This document shows positions 46,901-57,739 of a stretch of DNA of 64,000 nucleotides, one piece after another. The notes below the pieces were generated by a model. The model was not told the DNA's origin. It worked only from the letters and a program-made list of their open reading frames with translations, and did not search any database. This stretch comes from Rhodocyclales bacterium. Lineage in GTDB: Bacteria; Pseudomonadota; Gammaproteobacteria; Burkholderiales; Rhodocyclaceae. The position numbers and the translations under genes were made by a program. The stretch covers positions 372,001 through 436,000 of the forward strand of contig JACPEH010000008.1 in NCBI GenBank assembly GCA_016183655.1, in the 5' to 3' direction. How positions within the stretch are numbered: position 1 is the stretch's first letter; the number at the start of each line of letters is the position of its first letter.

Positions 46901-48178
46901 CTACAGCACCAGGATCGCGCGGAAGTCGTTCACGTTGGTCCGCGTCGGCCCGGTGATTACTGCGTCGCCGAGCGCGCCGAAGAAGCCGTGGCCGTCGTTG
47001 TCGGCGAGCGCGTCAGCCGCCCGGATGCCCTGCGCGTAGGCGCGCGCCAGCGAATCCGGCGCGAGACAGGCGCCGGCGATCTCCTCCAGCCCGTCGACGC
47101 CGTCGGTGTCGCCGGCCAGCGCGTGGATGCGCGGATGCCCCTGCAGCGCGACGGCGAGCGCCAGCAGGAATTCGACGTTGCGGCCGCCGCGGCCCTGGCC
47201 GCGCACCGTCACCGTCGTCTCGCCGCCGGACAGCAGCACGCAGGGCGGCGCGAACGGCTGCCCGTGCGCCGCCACCTGGCGGGCGATGCCGGCCATGACG
47301 CGGCCGACCTCGCGCGCCTCGCCCTCGATCGCGTCGCCGAGGATGTGCGCCGGGACGCCGTGCGCGGCGGCAACGCGTGCCGCCGCCTCCAGCGCCTGCT
47401 GCGGCGCGGCGATGATGTGCGTGCTGACGCCGGCCAGCCGCGGATCGTCCGGTTTCACCGATTCGCCGCGGCCGGATTGCAGCAGGTCGAGCACCGCCGG
47501 CGGCAGCGCCAGCCCGTAGCGGCGGATGATGTCGAGCGCATCGGCGCAGGTGGTCGGGTCGCCGATGGTGGGGCCGGAGGCGATGTCGATCGGGTTGTCA
47601 CCGGGCACGTCCGAGATCAGCAGGTTGACGACGCGCGCCGGGTGGCAGGCGGCGGCCAGCCGGCCGCCCTTGATCGCCGACAGGTGGCGGCGCACGCAGT
47701 TCATCTCGGTAATGCTGGCGCCGGAACGGAGCAGCGCGCGACTGAGCTGCTGCTTGTCCTCCAGCGTCAGCCCGGCGAGCGGCAGCGGCAGCAGTGCCGA
47801 GCCGCCGCCGGAGATCAGGCACAGCACCAGGTCGTCCTCGGTCAGCCCCTGCACCAGCGCCAGCAGGCGCTGCGCCGCGGCCAGCCCGGCGGCATCCGGC
47901 ACCGGATGCGCGGCCTCGACGATCTCGATGCGCGTGCACGGCGCACCGTAGCCGTAGCGCGTCACCACCAGCCCGGACAGCTCGCCCGGCCAGTGCGCCT
48001 CGACCGCCTTCGCCATCTCGGCCGAGGCCTTGCCGGCGCCGATCACGACCAGCCGGCCGGCCGGCGGTTCGGGCAGGAAATCGTGCAGGAAAGCGGGGAT
48101 GCGCAGCGCCGGCTGCGCGCTGGCAATCGCGGCGTCGAACATGGCGCGCAGCAGCGCGGCGGGGGCGATGTCGGTCAC
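46901..48178 (-). CDS. Glycerate 2-kinase (MOFRL family, GckA/TtuD type)
   Basis: Phosphorylates D-glycerate to 2-phosphoglycerate, feeding lower glycolysis. 425 residues, GTG start. Seen: LVVIGAGKASAEMAKAVE, LISGGGSALLPLP, the ISDVPGDNPIDIASGPT nucleotide region and the C-terminal MOFRL motifs LLSGGETTVTVRG and GRNVEFLLALAV, with AGDTDGVDG. It follows mmsA by 16 bp. Genes of this family occur in hydroxypyruvate, tartrate and glyoxylate catabolism. Confidence 0.93.
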   Translation of the reverse strand: MTDIAPAALLRAMFDAAIASAQPALRIPAFLHDFLPEPPAGRLVVIGAGKASAEMAKAVEAHWPGELSGLVVTRYGYGAPCTRIEIVEAAHPVPDAAGLAAAQRLLALVQGLTEDDLVLCLISGGGSALLPLPLAGLTLEDKQQLSRALLRSGASITEMNCVRRHLSAIKGGRLAAACHPARVVNLLISDVPGDNPIDIASGPTIGDPTTCADALDIIRRYGLALPPAVLDLLQSGRGESVKPDDPRLAGVSTHIIAAPQQALEAAARVAAAHGVPAHILGDAIEGEAREVGRVMAGIARQVAAHGQPFAPPCVLLSGGETTVTVRGQGRGGRNVEFLLALAVALQGHPRIHALAGDTDGVDGLEEIAGACLAPDSLARAYAQGIRAADALADNDGHGFFGALGDAVITGPTRTNVNDFRAILVL

Positions 48179-48194
48179 GGGCTCGTCTCCGGTG

Positions 48195-49715
<1,521 letters not shown>

Positions 49716-49806
49716 GGTCTGGCCTCACGTAAAGCGCGCGATGCCCACCGACGGGAAGGCGGGCATCGCTGGTTTCGTTCAGGTATATGAATGTTGTGCT
49801 TTATTT

Positions 49807-49830
49807 TGAACTTGATCTAATATAGGTTCA
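49807..49830. promoter_or_regulatory. Putative IclR-family operator in the mmsA/iclR intergenic region
   Basis: Inverted repeat TGAAC-N14-GTTCA inside an A/T-rich island (TTGATCTAATATAG) that contrasts with the GC-rich surroundings and should also hold the divergent promoters. Binding by the adjacent IclR protein is inferred. Confidence 0.45.
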
Positions 49831-49888
49831 GACTTTCGCCGATGTCAAACCAACCCTTCGCGGCAAATGCGAGAAAGGACCAGACGCA

Positions 49889-50674
49889 GTGCGTTCCGAA
49901 CCCAAGGATCTGCCAAAGGCCGTCGTCCCCTCCGTCCTCAAGGCGACGCGCCTGCTCGACGAGGTCGCCGCGTCGCGCGACCCGGTGACGCTGGTCGATC
50001 TCAGCAAGCGCCTAGCCCTGCCGAAAAGCTCCACGCTCAGCCTGTGCACCAGCCTGACGCTGTCCGGCCTGCTGCGCCGCTTCGACGACGGTACCTACCA
50101 CCTCGGCGCCCATCTAGTGGACCTCGCCCACGCCTACCTGGCACGCACCGACCTGACCAAGGAATTCAACCGGGCGCTGAATGCGCTCAAGGTGCTCGAC
50201 GAGGAAGGTGCCGTGCTGGCCGTCCGCGACGGCACCGACGTCGTCTATATCGCCTGCCGCAACGGCACGCTGCCGATCGGCGTCACCTACCGCATCGGCA
50301 TGCGCCTGCCGGTCAGCTGCACCGCCACCGGCAAGGCGCTGATCAGCACGCTCGGCGACCAGGAGGTGAAACAGCTGTACCGCGGCCAGCGCTTGCCGCG
50401 CCTGACAAAGAACAGTTGCGGCAGCGTCGCCGCCTTGCTAGAACAATTGCATCAGGTGCGGAACGACGGATTCGCCCGCGACGACGAGGAAACGCACGAA
50501 AACATGTACTGCATCGGCGTGCCGATCCACGACCCGGACGGCGGTCCGGTGATGGCGGCGGTGGCAGTCAGCATGTTCAAGGGTCGGAACAGCAAACAAA
50601 AACAGGAACAGACGGTCCAAACCCTCAAGCAGCTGGCAGCGATGCTGCAGAACCCGCTGAAGCTGCTGCGTTGA
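49889..50674 (+). CDS. IclR family transcriptional regulator
   Basis: 261 residues, GTG start behind GAAAGGA. N-terminal winged helix (VLKATRLLDEVAASRDPVTLVDLSKRLALPKSS and GLLRRFDDGTYHLG) and C-terminal GAF-like effector domain with LPVSCTATGKALIS and GVPIHDPDGGPVMAAVAV. IclR regulators commonly control glyoxylate, glycerate and aromatic acid catabolism. It heads the rightward TRAP operon and is divergent from mmsA-glycerate kinase, so it likely controls both arms. Confidence 0.92.
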   Translation: MRSEPKDLPKAVVPSVLKATRLLDEVAASRDPVTLVDLSKRLALPKSSTLSLCTSLTLSGLLRRFDDGTYHLGAHLVDLAHAYLARTDLTKEFNRALNALKVLDEEGAVLAVRDGTDVVYIACRNGTLPIGVTYRIGMRLPVSCTATGKALISTLGDQEVKQLYRGQRLPRLTKNSCGSVAALLEQLHQVRNDGFARDDEETHENMYCIGVPIHDPDGGPVMAAVAVSMFKGRNSKQKQEQTVQTLKQLAAMLQNPLKLLR

Positions 50675-50785
50675 TGAAAAACAAGAAGAAAGCAGGATCA
50701 AAAGGCTCCGCCCGAGGCAGAGGCGGAGTCGATTGAAGGCAAAGGTAGCGATACCTGGACTGACACCCACTGGAGGAGACAAACC

Positions 50786-51934
50786 ATGAGCAAGGAAATC
50801 AAGGCAACGGAAGCGCTGACAGCCACACCCAGCAAGGTTTCACGACGGAAGTTCCTGACCTCCGCCGCCGTCGGCGGCACGGCCATCGCCGGCTTTCCGA
50901 TGATCGCCGTCGCACAGTCGCCGATCACCATGCGCTGGCAATCGACCTGGCCGGCCAAGGACATCTTCCACGAGTACGCTTTGGACTTCGCCAAGAAGGT
51001 CAACGAAATGTCCGGCGGCCGGCTGAAGATCGAGGTGCTGCCCGCCGGCGCCGTGGTCAAGGCCTTCGAGCTGCTCGACGCGGTGAGCAAGGGCACGCTG
51101 GACGGCGGCCACGGGGTGGTCGCCTACTGGTACGGCAAGAATTCGGCCGTGGCGCTGTGGGGCTCCGGCCCGGCCTTCGGCATGGATCCGAACATGGTGC
51201 TCGCCTGGCACAACTACGGCGGCGGCAAGGACCTGCTCGACGAGATCTACAAGAACCTCAACCTCGACGTGAAGTCCTTCCTCTACGGCCCGATGCCGAC
51301 GCAGCCCTTCGGCTGGTTCAAGAAGCCGGTGACCAAGGCGGCCGACATGAAGGGCGTCAAGTTCCGTACCGTCGGCCTGGCCGTCGACATCTACAAGGAA
51401 CTGGGCGCCGCGGTGAATCCGCTGCCGGGCGCCGAGATCGTGCCGGCGCTGGACCGCGGCCTGCTCGATGCCGCCGAGTTCAACAACGCCTCCTCCGACA
51501 AGCTGCTCGGCTTCCCCGACGTCGCCAAGAACTGCATGCTGCAGAGCTTCCACCAGTGCTCCGAGCAGTTCGAGGTCCTCTTCAACAAGAAGCGCTACGA
51601 CGCGCTGCCGACCGATCTCAAGGCGATCATCGACTACGCCGTGCAAGCCGCCTCGGCCGACATGAGCTGGAAGGCGATCGACCGCTACTCGGCCGACTAC
51701 GCCGAGATGCAGAAGGGCGGCGTCAAGTTCTGGAAGACCCCGGACGCGATCCTCAAGGCGCAGCTCGACGCCTGGGACAAGATCATCGCCGCCAAGGAAG
51801 CCGAGAACCCGTCGTTCAAGAAGGTCAACGACTCGATGCGCGCCTTCGCCCAACGGGCCGGCCGCTGGCAGAACGACACGCTGGTCGACTTCAAGATGGC
51901 CTACAACCACTTCTTCACCAAGAAGAAAGGCTGA
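50786..51934 (+). CDS. dctP: TRAP transporter periplasmic substrate-binding protein (DctP family)
   Basis: 382 residues behind GGAGGAG-like sequence. A twin-arginine signal is visible: SRRKFLTSAAVGGTAIAGF after a 20-residue polar lead, cleavage near AVAQS, so it may be exported folded. Mature part: TMRWQSTWPAKDIFHEYALDF, MKGVKFRTVGLAVDIYKELGAAV with the carboxylate-binding Arg, and AAEFNNASSDKLLGF. Resembles the TRAP receptors of the mannonate/chloroaromatic/2-oxo acid group. Substrate unknown; context suggests a short hydroxy acid. Confidence 0.9.
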   Translation: MSKEIKATEALTATPSKVSRRKFLTSAAVGGTAIAGFPMIAVAQSPITMRWQSTWPAKDIFHEYALDFAKKVNEMSGGRLKIEVLPAGAVVKAFELLDAVSKGTLDGGHGVVAYWYGKNSAVALWGSGPAFGMDPNMVLAWHNYGGGKDLLDEIYKNLNLDVKSFLYGPMPTQPFGWFKKPVTKAADMKGVKFRTVGLAVDIYKELGAAVNPLPGAEIVPALDRGLLDAAEFNNASSDKLLGFPDVAKNCMLQSFHQCSEQFEVLFNKKRYDALPTDLKAIIDYAVQAASADMSWKAIDRYSADYAEMQKGGVKFWKTPDAILKAQLDAWDKIIAAKEAENPSFKKVNDSMRAFAQRAGRWQNDTLVDFKMAYNHFFTKKKG

Positions 51935-52015
51935 TCGGGCCGGACACGGGCCGGCCGGACGAGCGATCTCCGGCCGGTTTTCCAGTCGTTGTCGTACTCG
52001 CGGGCGGGGATGTAA

Positions 52016-52666
52016 ATGCAAAAGGGATTGCTGTTCATCGACAGGTTATCGACGCTCGCCGGGCAAATCTGCGCCTGGACCATCGTCGCGCTGACCGTAT
52101 TGATTTCCTGGGAGGTCTTCTCCCGCTACGCGCTGAACACGCCGCACGCCTGGGTGCTCGACGCCCAGATCATGCTCTACGGCGTGCTCTTCATGATGGC
52201 CGGCGCGTACACGCTGTCGAAGCAGGGGCATGTCCGCGGCGACGTGCTCTACGGTTTCTTCGCCCCGCGCACGCAGGCGCTGATCGACCTGATCCTCTAC
52301 CTCGTCTTCTTCGTCCCCGGCATCTTCGCGCTCTCCTGGGCCGGGCTGACCTTCGCCGAGGAATCCTTCGTCATCAGCGAACGGACCTTCTCGCCCGACC
52401 CGCTGCCGCTGTGGCCGTTCAAGTTCTTCATCCCGGCCGCCGGCTTCGGCCTGCTGCTGCAGGGCATCGCCGAGATCATCCGTTGCCTGATCTGCCTCCG
52501 CGACGGCGAGTGGCCCTCGCGCATCCAGGACGTCGAGGAGGTCGACGTCGACAAGCTGAAGGCGATGGTCCAGGTCACCGACCATGACATCGCCGCGCTC
52601 GATACCTACGTCGTCGGGCAACAACCGGCCGGACACGACACCGCCCGCGGAGGCCACGACAAATGA
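52016..52666 (+). CDS. dctQ: TRAP transporter small membrane subunit (DctQ family)
   Basis: 216 residues, four membrane helices. Seen: ISWEVFSRYALNTPHAWVLDAQIMLYGVLFMMAGAYTLSKQGHVRGDVLYG, quoted here in pieces as SRYALNTPHAW and KQGHVRGDV, the conserved DctQ features. The C-terminal 60 residues after the last helix are long and acidic. Its stop overlaps the dctM ATG by four bases. Confidence 0.9.
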   Translation: MQKGLLFIDRLSTLAGQICAWTIVALTVLISWEVFSRYALNTPHAWVLDAQIMLYGVLFMMAGAYTLSKQGHVRGDVLYGFFAPRTQALIDLILYLVFFVPGIFALSWAGLTFAEESFVISERTFSPDPLPLWPFKFFIPAAGFGLLLQGIAEIIRCLICLRDGEWPSRIQDVEEVDVDKLKAMVQVTDHDIAALDTYVVGQQPAGHDTARGGHDK

Positions 52667-54633
52667 AGATCAAGCGCGAACTGTGGTTCGGCCTATCGCT
52701 GATGGCGGCGATCCTCACCGTCACGGCCCTCTTCATGCCCTGGAGCAACCTCTCCAATGGCCACCTCGGCCTGCTCATGCTGTCGCTGGTGGTGGTGGCG
52801 ATCATGCTCGGCTTCCCCACCGCCTTCACGCTGATGGGCATGGGCGTCTTCTTCGCCTGGCTCGCCTACCGCAGCGGCAACCCGGAGATCGCCGTGCAGC
52901 AGACGCTGGACCTGATGGTGCAGCGCGCCTACTCGGTGATGACCAACGACGTGCTGATCTCGATCCCGCTGTTCGTCTTCATGGGCTACCTGGTCGAGCG
53001 CGCCAACCTGATCGCCAAGCTGTTCCGCGCCCTCGAACTGTCGCTGGTCCGCCTGCCCGGCGCACTGGCGGTGGCGACGCTGGTCACCTGCGCGATCTTC
53101 GCCACCGCCACCGGCATCGTCGGTGCCGTGGTCACGCTGATGGGCCTGCTCGCCTTCCCGGCGATGCTCAGGTCCGGTTACGACGTCCGCCTCTCCGCGG
53201 GCGTCATCACCGCCGGCGGCTGCCTCGGCATCCTCATCCCGCCGTCAGTGATGCTGATCGTCTATGGCGCCACCGCCGGCGTTTCGGTGGTCCAGCTCTA
53301 CGCCGGCGCCTTCTTCCCCGGCATCATGCTGGCCGGCCTCTACGTCGTCTATGTGATCGTGCTGGCCAAGCTGAAGCCGCATCTGGCGCCGCCGCTGCCG
53401 ATGGCAGAGCGCCACATCGACCTGCCGCCGGCGATGGACATCCTGCGCGACAAGGTCAGCCACCGCGTGCTGCCCGGGCTGATCGGCGGCCTCAAGGGCC
53501 GCCGCAACCTCGGCGTCCCGTCGGCCGAGATCCTCAAGCAAGGCTTCATCGCGCTGCTGCCGGCGATCGCACTGGCGCTCTTCCTCGGGCTGGCCTGGCA
53601 CCTGGCGACGAAGCCGGTCGTCATTGACGAGACCACCGGGCTGGTCGAGATGGGGCGCGGCGGGGAAGTCGCCGAGCCCAGCGACGAGAGCGGCCTTGCC
53701 GAACCGCCGGCGGATGAGGAATCCGCCGGCGGCGTGCAAGAGCCCAAGGACGACGCCGGCGTGCAAGAGCCTCCGGCTGGCGAGGTGAAGGAACCGCCGG
53801 CCGCGGAAAAATCCGCGCCGGCAGCGGCAGCCGACTCCTCCGTGGCGCCGCCGGCCCCAGCCGTCGACGCCGAGCGCCTGCCGACGCCGACCTGGTACTG
53901 GATCCTGTTCGGCGTCAGCGCGGCAACGGCGGTCGGCTTCTACACGATCTTCACCTTCGTCCGCCTCGAAGTGTTCAAGATGCTCCTCGGCTCGTTCTTC
54001 CCGCTGGCGATCATGATCATTGCCGTGCTCGGCAGCATCGTCTTCGGCCTGGCGACGCCGACCGAGGCGGCGGCAGTCGGCGCGCTCGGCGGCTTCCTGC
54101 TCGCCGCCGCTTACCGGCAACTCAACTACACCGTGCTAAAGGAGTCGGTGTTCCTCACCGCCAAGACCTCGGCGATGGTCTGCTGGCTGTTCGTCGGCTC
54201 GTCGATCTTCTCCGCCGCCTTCGCACTGCTCGGCGGCCAGGAGCTGGTCGAGAAATGGGTGCTGTCGCTGGACATGACGCCGCTGCAGTTCATGCTGCTG
54301 TCGCAGTTCATCATCTTCATCCTCGGCTGGCCGCTGGAGTGGACCGAGATCATCGTCATCTTCATGCCGATCTTCATCCCGCTGCTCGCGCACTTCCACA
54401 TCGACCCGCTGTTCTTCGGCCTCTTGGTCGCGCTCAACCTGCAGACCGCCTTCCTGTCGCCACCGGTGGCGATGGCGGCGTTCTACCTGAAGGGCGTGTC
54501 GCCGCCGCACGTGACGCTCAACCAGATCTTCGCCGGCATGCTGCCGTTCATGGGCATCCAGGTGGTCGCGCTGGCGCTGCTCTACCTCTTCCCCGAGATC
54601 GGCCTGTGGCTGCCTCAGGTACTCTACAAATAA
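52663..54633 (+). CDS. dctM: TRAP transporter large permease (DctM family) with acidic Pro-rich insertion
   Basis: 656 residues, against about 430 for ordinary DctM. Conserved parts: GFPTAFTLMGMGVFFAWLA, IPLFVFMGYLVERANL, AGGCLGILIPPSVMLIVYG, and GLATPTEAAAVGALG plus TAFLSPPVAMAAFYLKGV at the C-terminus. Between the halves (about 320-412) is a Glu/Pro/Ala-rich, presumably disordered loop with repeated GVQEP. The extra length matches the extended DctM group seen with chloroaromatic/2-oxo acid TRAPs. Overlaps dctQ; a terC-usp gene follows after 13 bp. Confidence 0.9.
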   Translation: MKIKRELWFGLSLMAAILTVTALFMPWSNLSNGHLGLLMLSLVVVAIMLGFPTAFTLMGMGVFFAWLAYRSGNPEIAVQQTLDLMVQRAYSVMTNDVLISIPLFVFMGYLVERANLIAKLFRALELSLVRLPGALAVATLVTCAIFATATGIVGAVVTLMGLLAFPAMLRSGYDVRLSAGVITAGGCLGILIPPSVMLIVYGATAGVSVVQLYAGAFFPGIMLAGLYVVYVIVLAKLKPHLAPPLPMAERHIDLPPAMDILRDKVSHRVLPGLIGGLKGRRNLGVPSAEILKQGFIALLPAIALALFLGLAWHLATKPVVIDETTGLVEMGRGGEVAEPSDESGLAEPPADEESAGGVQEPKDDAGVQEPPAGEVKEPPAAEKSAPAAAADSSVAPPAPAVDAERLPTPTWYWILFGVSAATAVGFYTIFTFVRLEVFKMLLGSFFPLAIMIIAVLGSIVFGLATPTEAAAVGALGGFLLAAAYRQLNYTVLKESVFLTAKTSAMVCWLFVGSSIFSAAFALLGGQELVEKWVLSLDMTPLQFMLLSQFIIFILGWPLEWTEIIVIFMPIFIPLLAHFHIDPLFFGLLVALNLQTAFLSPPVAMAAFYLKGVSPPHVTLNQIFAGMLPFMGIQVVALALLYLFPEIGLWLPQVLYK

Positions 54634-54646
54634 GGGAGCATCGCCC

Positions 54647-55822
54647 ATGATTGAATTCGGCACGCCGGCCTTCTGGGTGGCACTACTCCAGATCATCGGC
54701 GCCGACATCGTGCTCTCGGGCGACAACGCGGTGGTGATCGCGCTCGCCACCCGCTCGCTGCCGCCGCAGCAGCAGCGGCTGGCGATCTTCTGGGGCACCT
54801 TCGCCGCGGTGGCGATGCGGGTGACGCTGACCGTCGTCGCCGTCACGCTGCTCAAGCTGCCGGTGCTGAAGCTGGTCGGCGCGCTGCTGCTCCTGTGGAT
54901 CGCCGTGCAGCTGCTGCTGCCGGAGGAGGACGGCGAGGGCGAAGGCGGCAGCGCCATCGGCGGCCTCGGCGCCGCCATCCGCACCATCCTGATGGCCGAC
55001 CTGGTGATGAGCGTCGACAACGTGATCGCCATCGCCGCCGCCGCCAAGGGCAACTTCGCGCTGTTGATAATCGGCCTGGCGGTGAGCATCCCGCTGGTCA
55101 TCTTCACCAGCACCTTCCTGCTCAAGCTGATGGAGCGCTATCCGGTGATCATCACCCTCGGCGCCGCGCTGCTCGGCTGGGTCGCCGGCGAGATGGCGAT
55201 CACCGACCCGCTGGTCGCCGACTGGATCAACGCCAACGCGCACTGGCTGCACACCGCGGCGCCGGGCGCCGGCGCCGTGCTGGTGGTGGCGGTCGGCAAG
55301 TTCCTGGCGTCGCGCGCCGAGGCCGCGGAAGCGCGGCGGCCGCTCGCCGAGGTCAGCAGCGCCGCCGCAGAACCCATCGAGAAGGAGTCAGCCATGCACA
55401 AGATCCTGCTGCCGATCGACGGCTCGGAAGCCTCGCTGCGCGCCGTCGAGCAGGTGATCGCGATGCGCGACTGGTTCCGCGCGCCGCTCGAAGTCCACCT
55501 GCTCAACGTCCAGCACGTGCTGCACCAGGACGTCGGCCAGTTCGTCCCACCGGAAAACGTGCACGACTACCAGCAGGAGGAAGGCGCCCGTGAACTGGCC
55601 GAAGCGCAGGCGCGCCTCGACGAGGCCGGCATCACCTACCGCCACCATGTCGTCACCGGCGACATCACCGCCGACACCATCACCCACTTCGCCCGCGACA
55701 ACGGCATCGCGCAGATCCTGATGAGCACGCACGGCCGTTCGGCAATCGCCGACGCGCTGCTCGGCTCGGTGGCGCGCGGCGTACTGCAGCGCAGCCACAT
55801 CCCGCTGACGCTGATCCGCTGA
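54647..55822 (+). CDS. TerC-type membrane protein fused to a universal stress protein (UspA) domain
   Basis: 391 residues. About 1-225: TerC core with GADIVLSGDNAVVIALATRSLP and ADLVMSVDNVIAIAAAAKGN, seven helices. About 250-391: UspA domain starting MHKILLPIDGSEASLRAVEQ and ending SVARGVLQRSHIPLTLIR, ATP-binding type loop STHGRS. The join EPIEKESAMHK has no stop; at DNA level GAAGGAG (55381) lies six bases before the in-frame ATG at 55394, so a free UspA may also be made. It is 13 bp after dctM and 11 bp before the dehydrogenase, inside the TRAP operon. Confidence 0.88.
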   Translation: MIEFGTPAFWVALLQIIGADIVLSGDNAVVIALATRSLPPQQQRLAIFWGTFAAVAMRVTLTVVAVTLLKLPVLKLVGALLLLWIAVQLLLPEEDGEGEGGSAIGGLGAAIRTILMADLVMSVDNVIAIAAAAKGNFALLIIGLAVSIPLVIFTSTFLLKLMERYPVIITLGAALLGWVAGEMAITDPLVADWINANAHWLHTAAPGAGAVLVVAVGKFLASRAEAAEARRPLAEVSSAAAEPIEKESAMHKILLPIDGSEASLRAVEQVIAMRDWFRAPLEVHLLNVQHVLHQDVGQFVPPENVHDYQQEEGARELAEAQARLDEAGITYRHHVVTGDITADTITHFARDNGIAQILMSTHGRSAIADALLGSVARGVLQRSHIPLTLIR

Positions 55823-55833
55823 AAGGAAACGCC

Positions 55834-56814
55834 ATGAAGCCAAAGATCCTGGTCAGCCGGGAGGTCTTCCCGGAAGTGATCGAACACCTCGCCGCGTACT
55901 TCGAGATCGACTACCACGCCGAGGATGCGGCGCTGCAGCCGGCCGAGCTGGCGGCGCGGCTGGCCGGCAAGGCCGGCGCCATCACCATGCTCTCCGACCG
56001 CATCGACGACGACGCGCTGGCCGGTGCGCACAGCCTGAAGGCGGTGTGCAACGTCGCCGTCGGCTACAACAACTTCGACCTGGCGGCGATCAGCCGCGCC
56101 GGCGTGATGGCCACCAACACCCCGGGCGTGCTCGACGACACCACCGCCGACACCGTCTGGGCGCTGCTGATGGCCTCCGGCCGCCGCATCGTCGCCGCCG
56201 ACCGCTGGCTGCGCGCCGGCTACTGGCAGCGCTGGAAGTTCAACGACGACTGGCTCGGCCAGGACGTGCACCACGCCACGCTGGGCATCCTCGGCATGGG
56301 CCGCATCGGCCAGGCGGTCGCCCGCCGCGCCGCCGGCTTCGCGATGAAGGTCATCTACCACAACCGCCAGCCGCTCCCCGCCGAACAGGAACGCGCGTGC
56401 AACGCCACCTGGGTGGACAAGGACGCGCTGCTGCGCGACGCCGACTTCCTGGTGCTGATGCTGCCCTACTCGCCGGCCGTGCACCACATCGTCGGCGCCG
56501 CCGAACTGGCGCAGATGAAACCCTCCGCGCACCTGATCAACGTCGCCCGCGGCGGCATCGTCGACGACGGCGCGCTGATCGACGCGCTGCGCGAGAAGCG
56601 CATCGCCGGCGCCGGGCTCGACGTGTTCGAGAACGAACCGGCGCTCGATGCGCGCTTCTGCGAGCTCGACAACGTCGTGCTGACGCCGCACATCGGCTCC
56701 TCGTCGCGCGCGACCCGGCTGGCGATGGCGATGTGCGCCGCCGACAACCTGATCGCGGCGCTGCACGGGCGGCGCCCGCCCAACCTGCTCAACCCGGAAG
56801 TCTTCGGCGGCTGA
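55834..56814 (+). CDS. D-2-hydroxyacid dehydrogenase, glyoxylate/hydroxypyruvate reductase (GhrB-like)
   Basis: NAD(P)H-dependent reduction of glyoxylate to glycolate or hydroxypyruvate to glycerate. 326 residues. Seen: VAVGYNNFDLAAISRAGV, NAD loop LGILGMGRIGQAVARRA, catalytic Arg in NVARGGIVDDGALI, Glu in DVFENEPALD and His in LTPHIGSSS. The product D-glycerate is the substrate of the divergent kinase gene. Operonic with the TRAP genes. Confidence 0.9.
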   Translation: MKPKILVSREVFPEVIEHLAAYFEIDYHAEDAALQPAELAARLAGKAGAITMLSDRIDDDALAGAHSLKAVCNVAVGYNNFDLAAISRAGVMATNTPGVLDDTTADTVWALLMASGRRIVAADRWLRAGYWQRWKFNDDWLGQDVHHATLGILGMGRIGQAVARRAAGFAMKVIYHNRQPLPAEQERACNATWVDKDALLRDADFLVLMLPYSPAVHHIVGAAELAQMKPSAHLINVARGGIVDDGALIDALREKRIAGAGLDVFENEPALDARFCELDNVVLTPHIGSSSRATRLAMAMCAADNLIAALHGRRPPNLLNPEVFGG

Positions 56815-56848
56815 TGCCGTCCCCCGCCATTCCTCAAGGAGAACACTC

Positions 56849-57727
56849 ATGAACGTCGGATTCATCGGACTCGGCCTGATGGGCCGCCCGCTCGCACTGC
56901 ACCTCGCCGCCGCCGGCCACACGCTGCACCTGTGGGCGCGCCGGCCGGCCTCGCTCGAACCGTTCAAGAACGTCGATGCGCACGCCCACACCTCGGCCAC
57001 CGAGGTCGCCCGGCACAGCGACGTGGTCATCACCATGGTCGCCGACGCGCCGGACGTGCGCGACGTCACCCTCGGCGACGACGGCATCGCCGCCGGTGCG
57101 AAGAAAGGGCTGATCGTCGTCGACATGAGCACGATCAACCCCAACTCCGCGCGCGAGATCGGCGCCGCGCTCGCCGCGAAAGGTATCGATTTCCTCGACG
57201 CGCCGGTCTCCGGCGGCCAGGTCGGCGCGATCAACGCGACGCTGACGATCATGGTCGGCGGCAAGGCCGAGGTGTTCGAGAAGGTGAAGCCGCTGTTCGA
57301 GAAGATGGGCAAGTCGATCACGCTGATCGGCGACAGCGGCGCCGGCCAGGTGGCCAAGGCCTGCAACCAGATCCTCACCGGCGTCGGCATCCTGGCGGTG
57401 GCGGAAGCCTTCAACTTCGCCGCGAAGAGCGGCGTCGACGCCGGCCGCGTGCGCGAGGCGCTGCTCGGCGGCTTCGCCTATTCGAGGATTCTGGAGAACC
57501 ACGGCCAGCGCATGCTCGACCGCAACTTCAAGCCCGGCTTCAAGGCCTGGATGCACCAGAAGGACCTGCGCATCGTCATGGAGGAAGCGCACCGCCTCGG
57601 CCTGATGCTGCCCTCGTCGGCGGCCACCGCGCAGCTGTTCAACGCGCTGGTCGGCAGCGGCATGGGCGAGGACGACTCGATCGCCGCGCTGAAGCTGCTG
57701 GAGCAGATCAGCAGCGCCGGGGAATAG
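56849..57727 (+). CDS. garR: 2-hydroxy-3-oxopropionate (tartronate semialdehyde) reductase-like beta-hydroxyacid dehydrogenase
   Basis: 292 residues behind AAGGAG. Seen: N-terminal GFIGLGLMGRPLALHLA, substrate loop DAPVSGGQVGAINATLTIMVGG, catalytic Lys170 in GAGQVAKACNQI, and the C-terminal helical domain with KDLRIVMEEAHRLGL. Most similar to GarR/GlxR, which reduce tartronate semialdehyde to D-glycerate. 3-hydroxyisobutyrate dehydrogenase is an alternative, and would feed the neighbouring MmsA. The gene symbol is by analogy. Confidence 0.85.
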   Translation: MNVGFIGLGLMGRPLALHLAAAGHTLHLWARRPASLEPFKNVDAHAHTSATEVARHSDVVITMVADAPDVRDVTLGDDGIAAGAKKGLIVVDMSTINPNSAREIGAALAAKGIDFLDAPVSGGQVGAINATLTIMVGGKAEVFEKVKPLFEKMGKSITLIGDSGAGQVAKACNQILTGVGILAVAEAFNFAAKSGVDAGRVREALLGGFAYSRILENHGQRMLDRNFKPGFKAWMHQKDLRIVMEEAHRLGLMLPSSAATAQLFNALVGSGMGEDDSIAALKLLEQISSAGE

Positions 57728-57739
57728 GGACTGCACATT

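Noticed and set aside
50674-50736. 20-codon Lys/Gly-rich ORF overlapping the iclR stop (TGATG) before dctP
   Set aside because: It has no ribosome site of its own, ends in a GACTCCGCC/GGCGGAGTC-type hairpin and is too short to support without conservation data.
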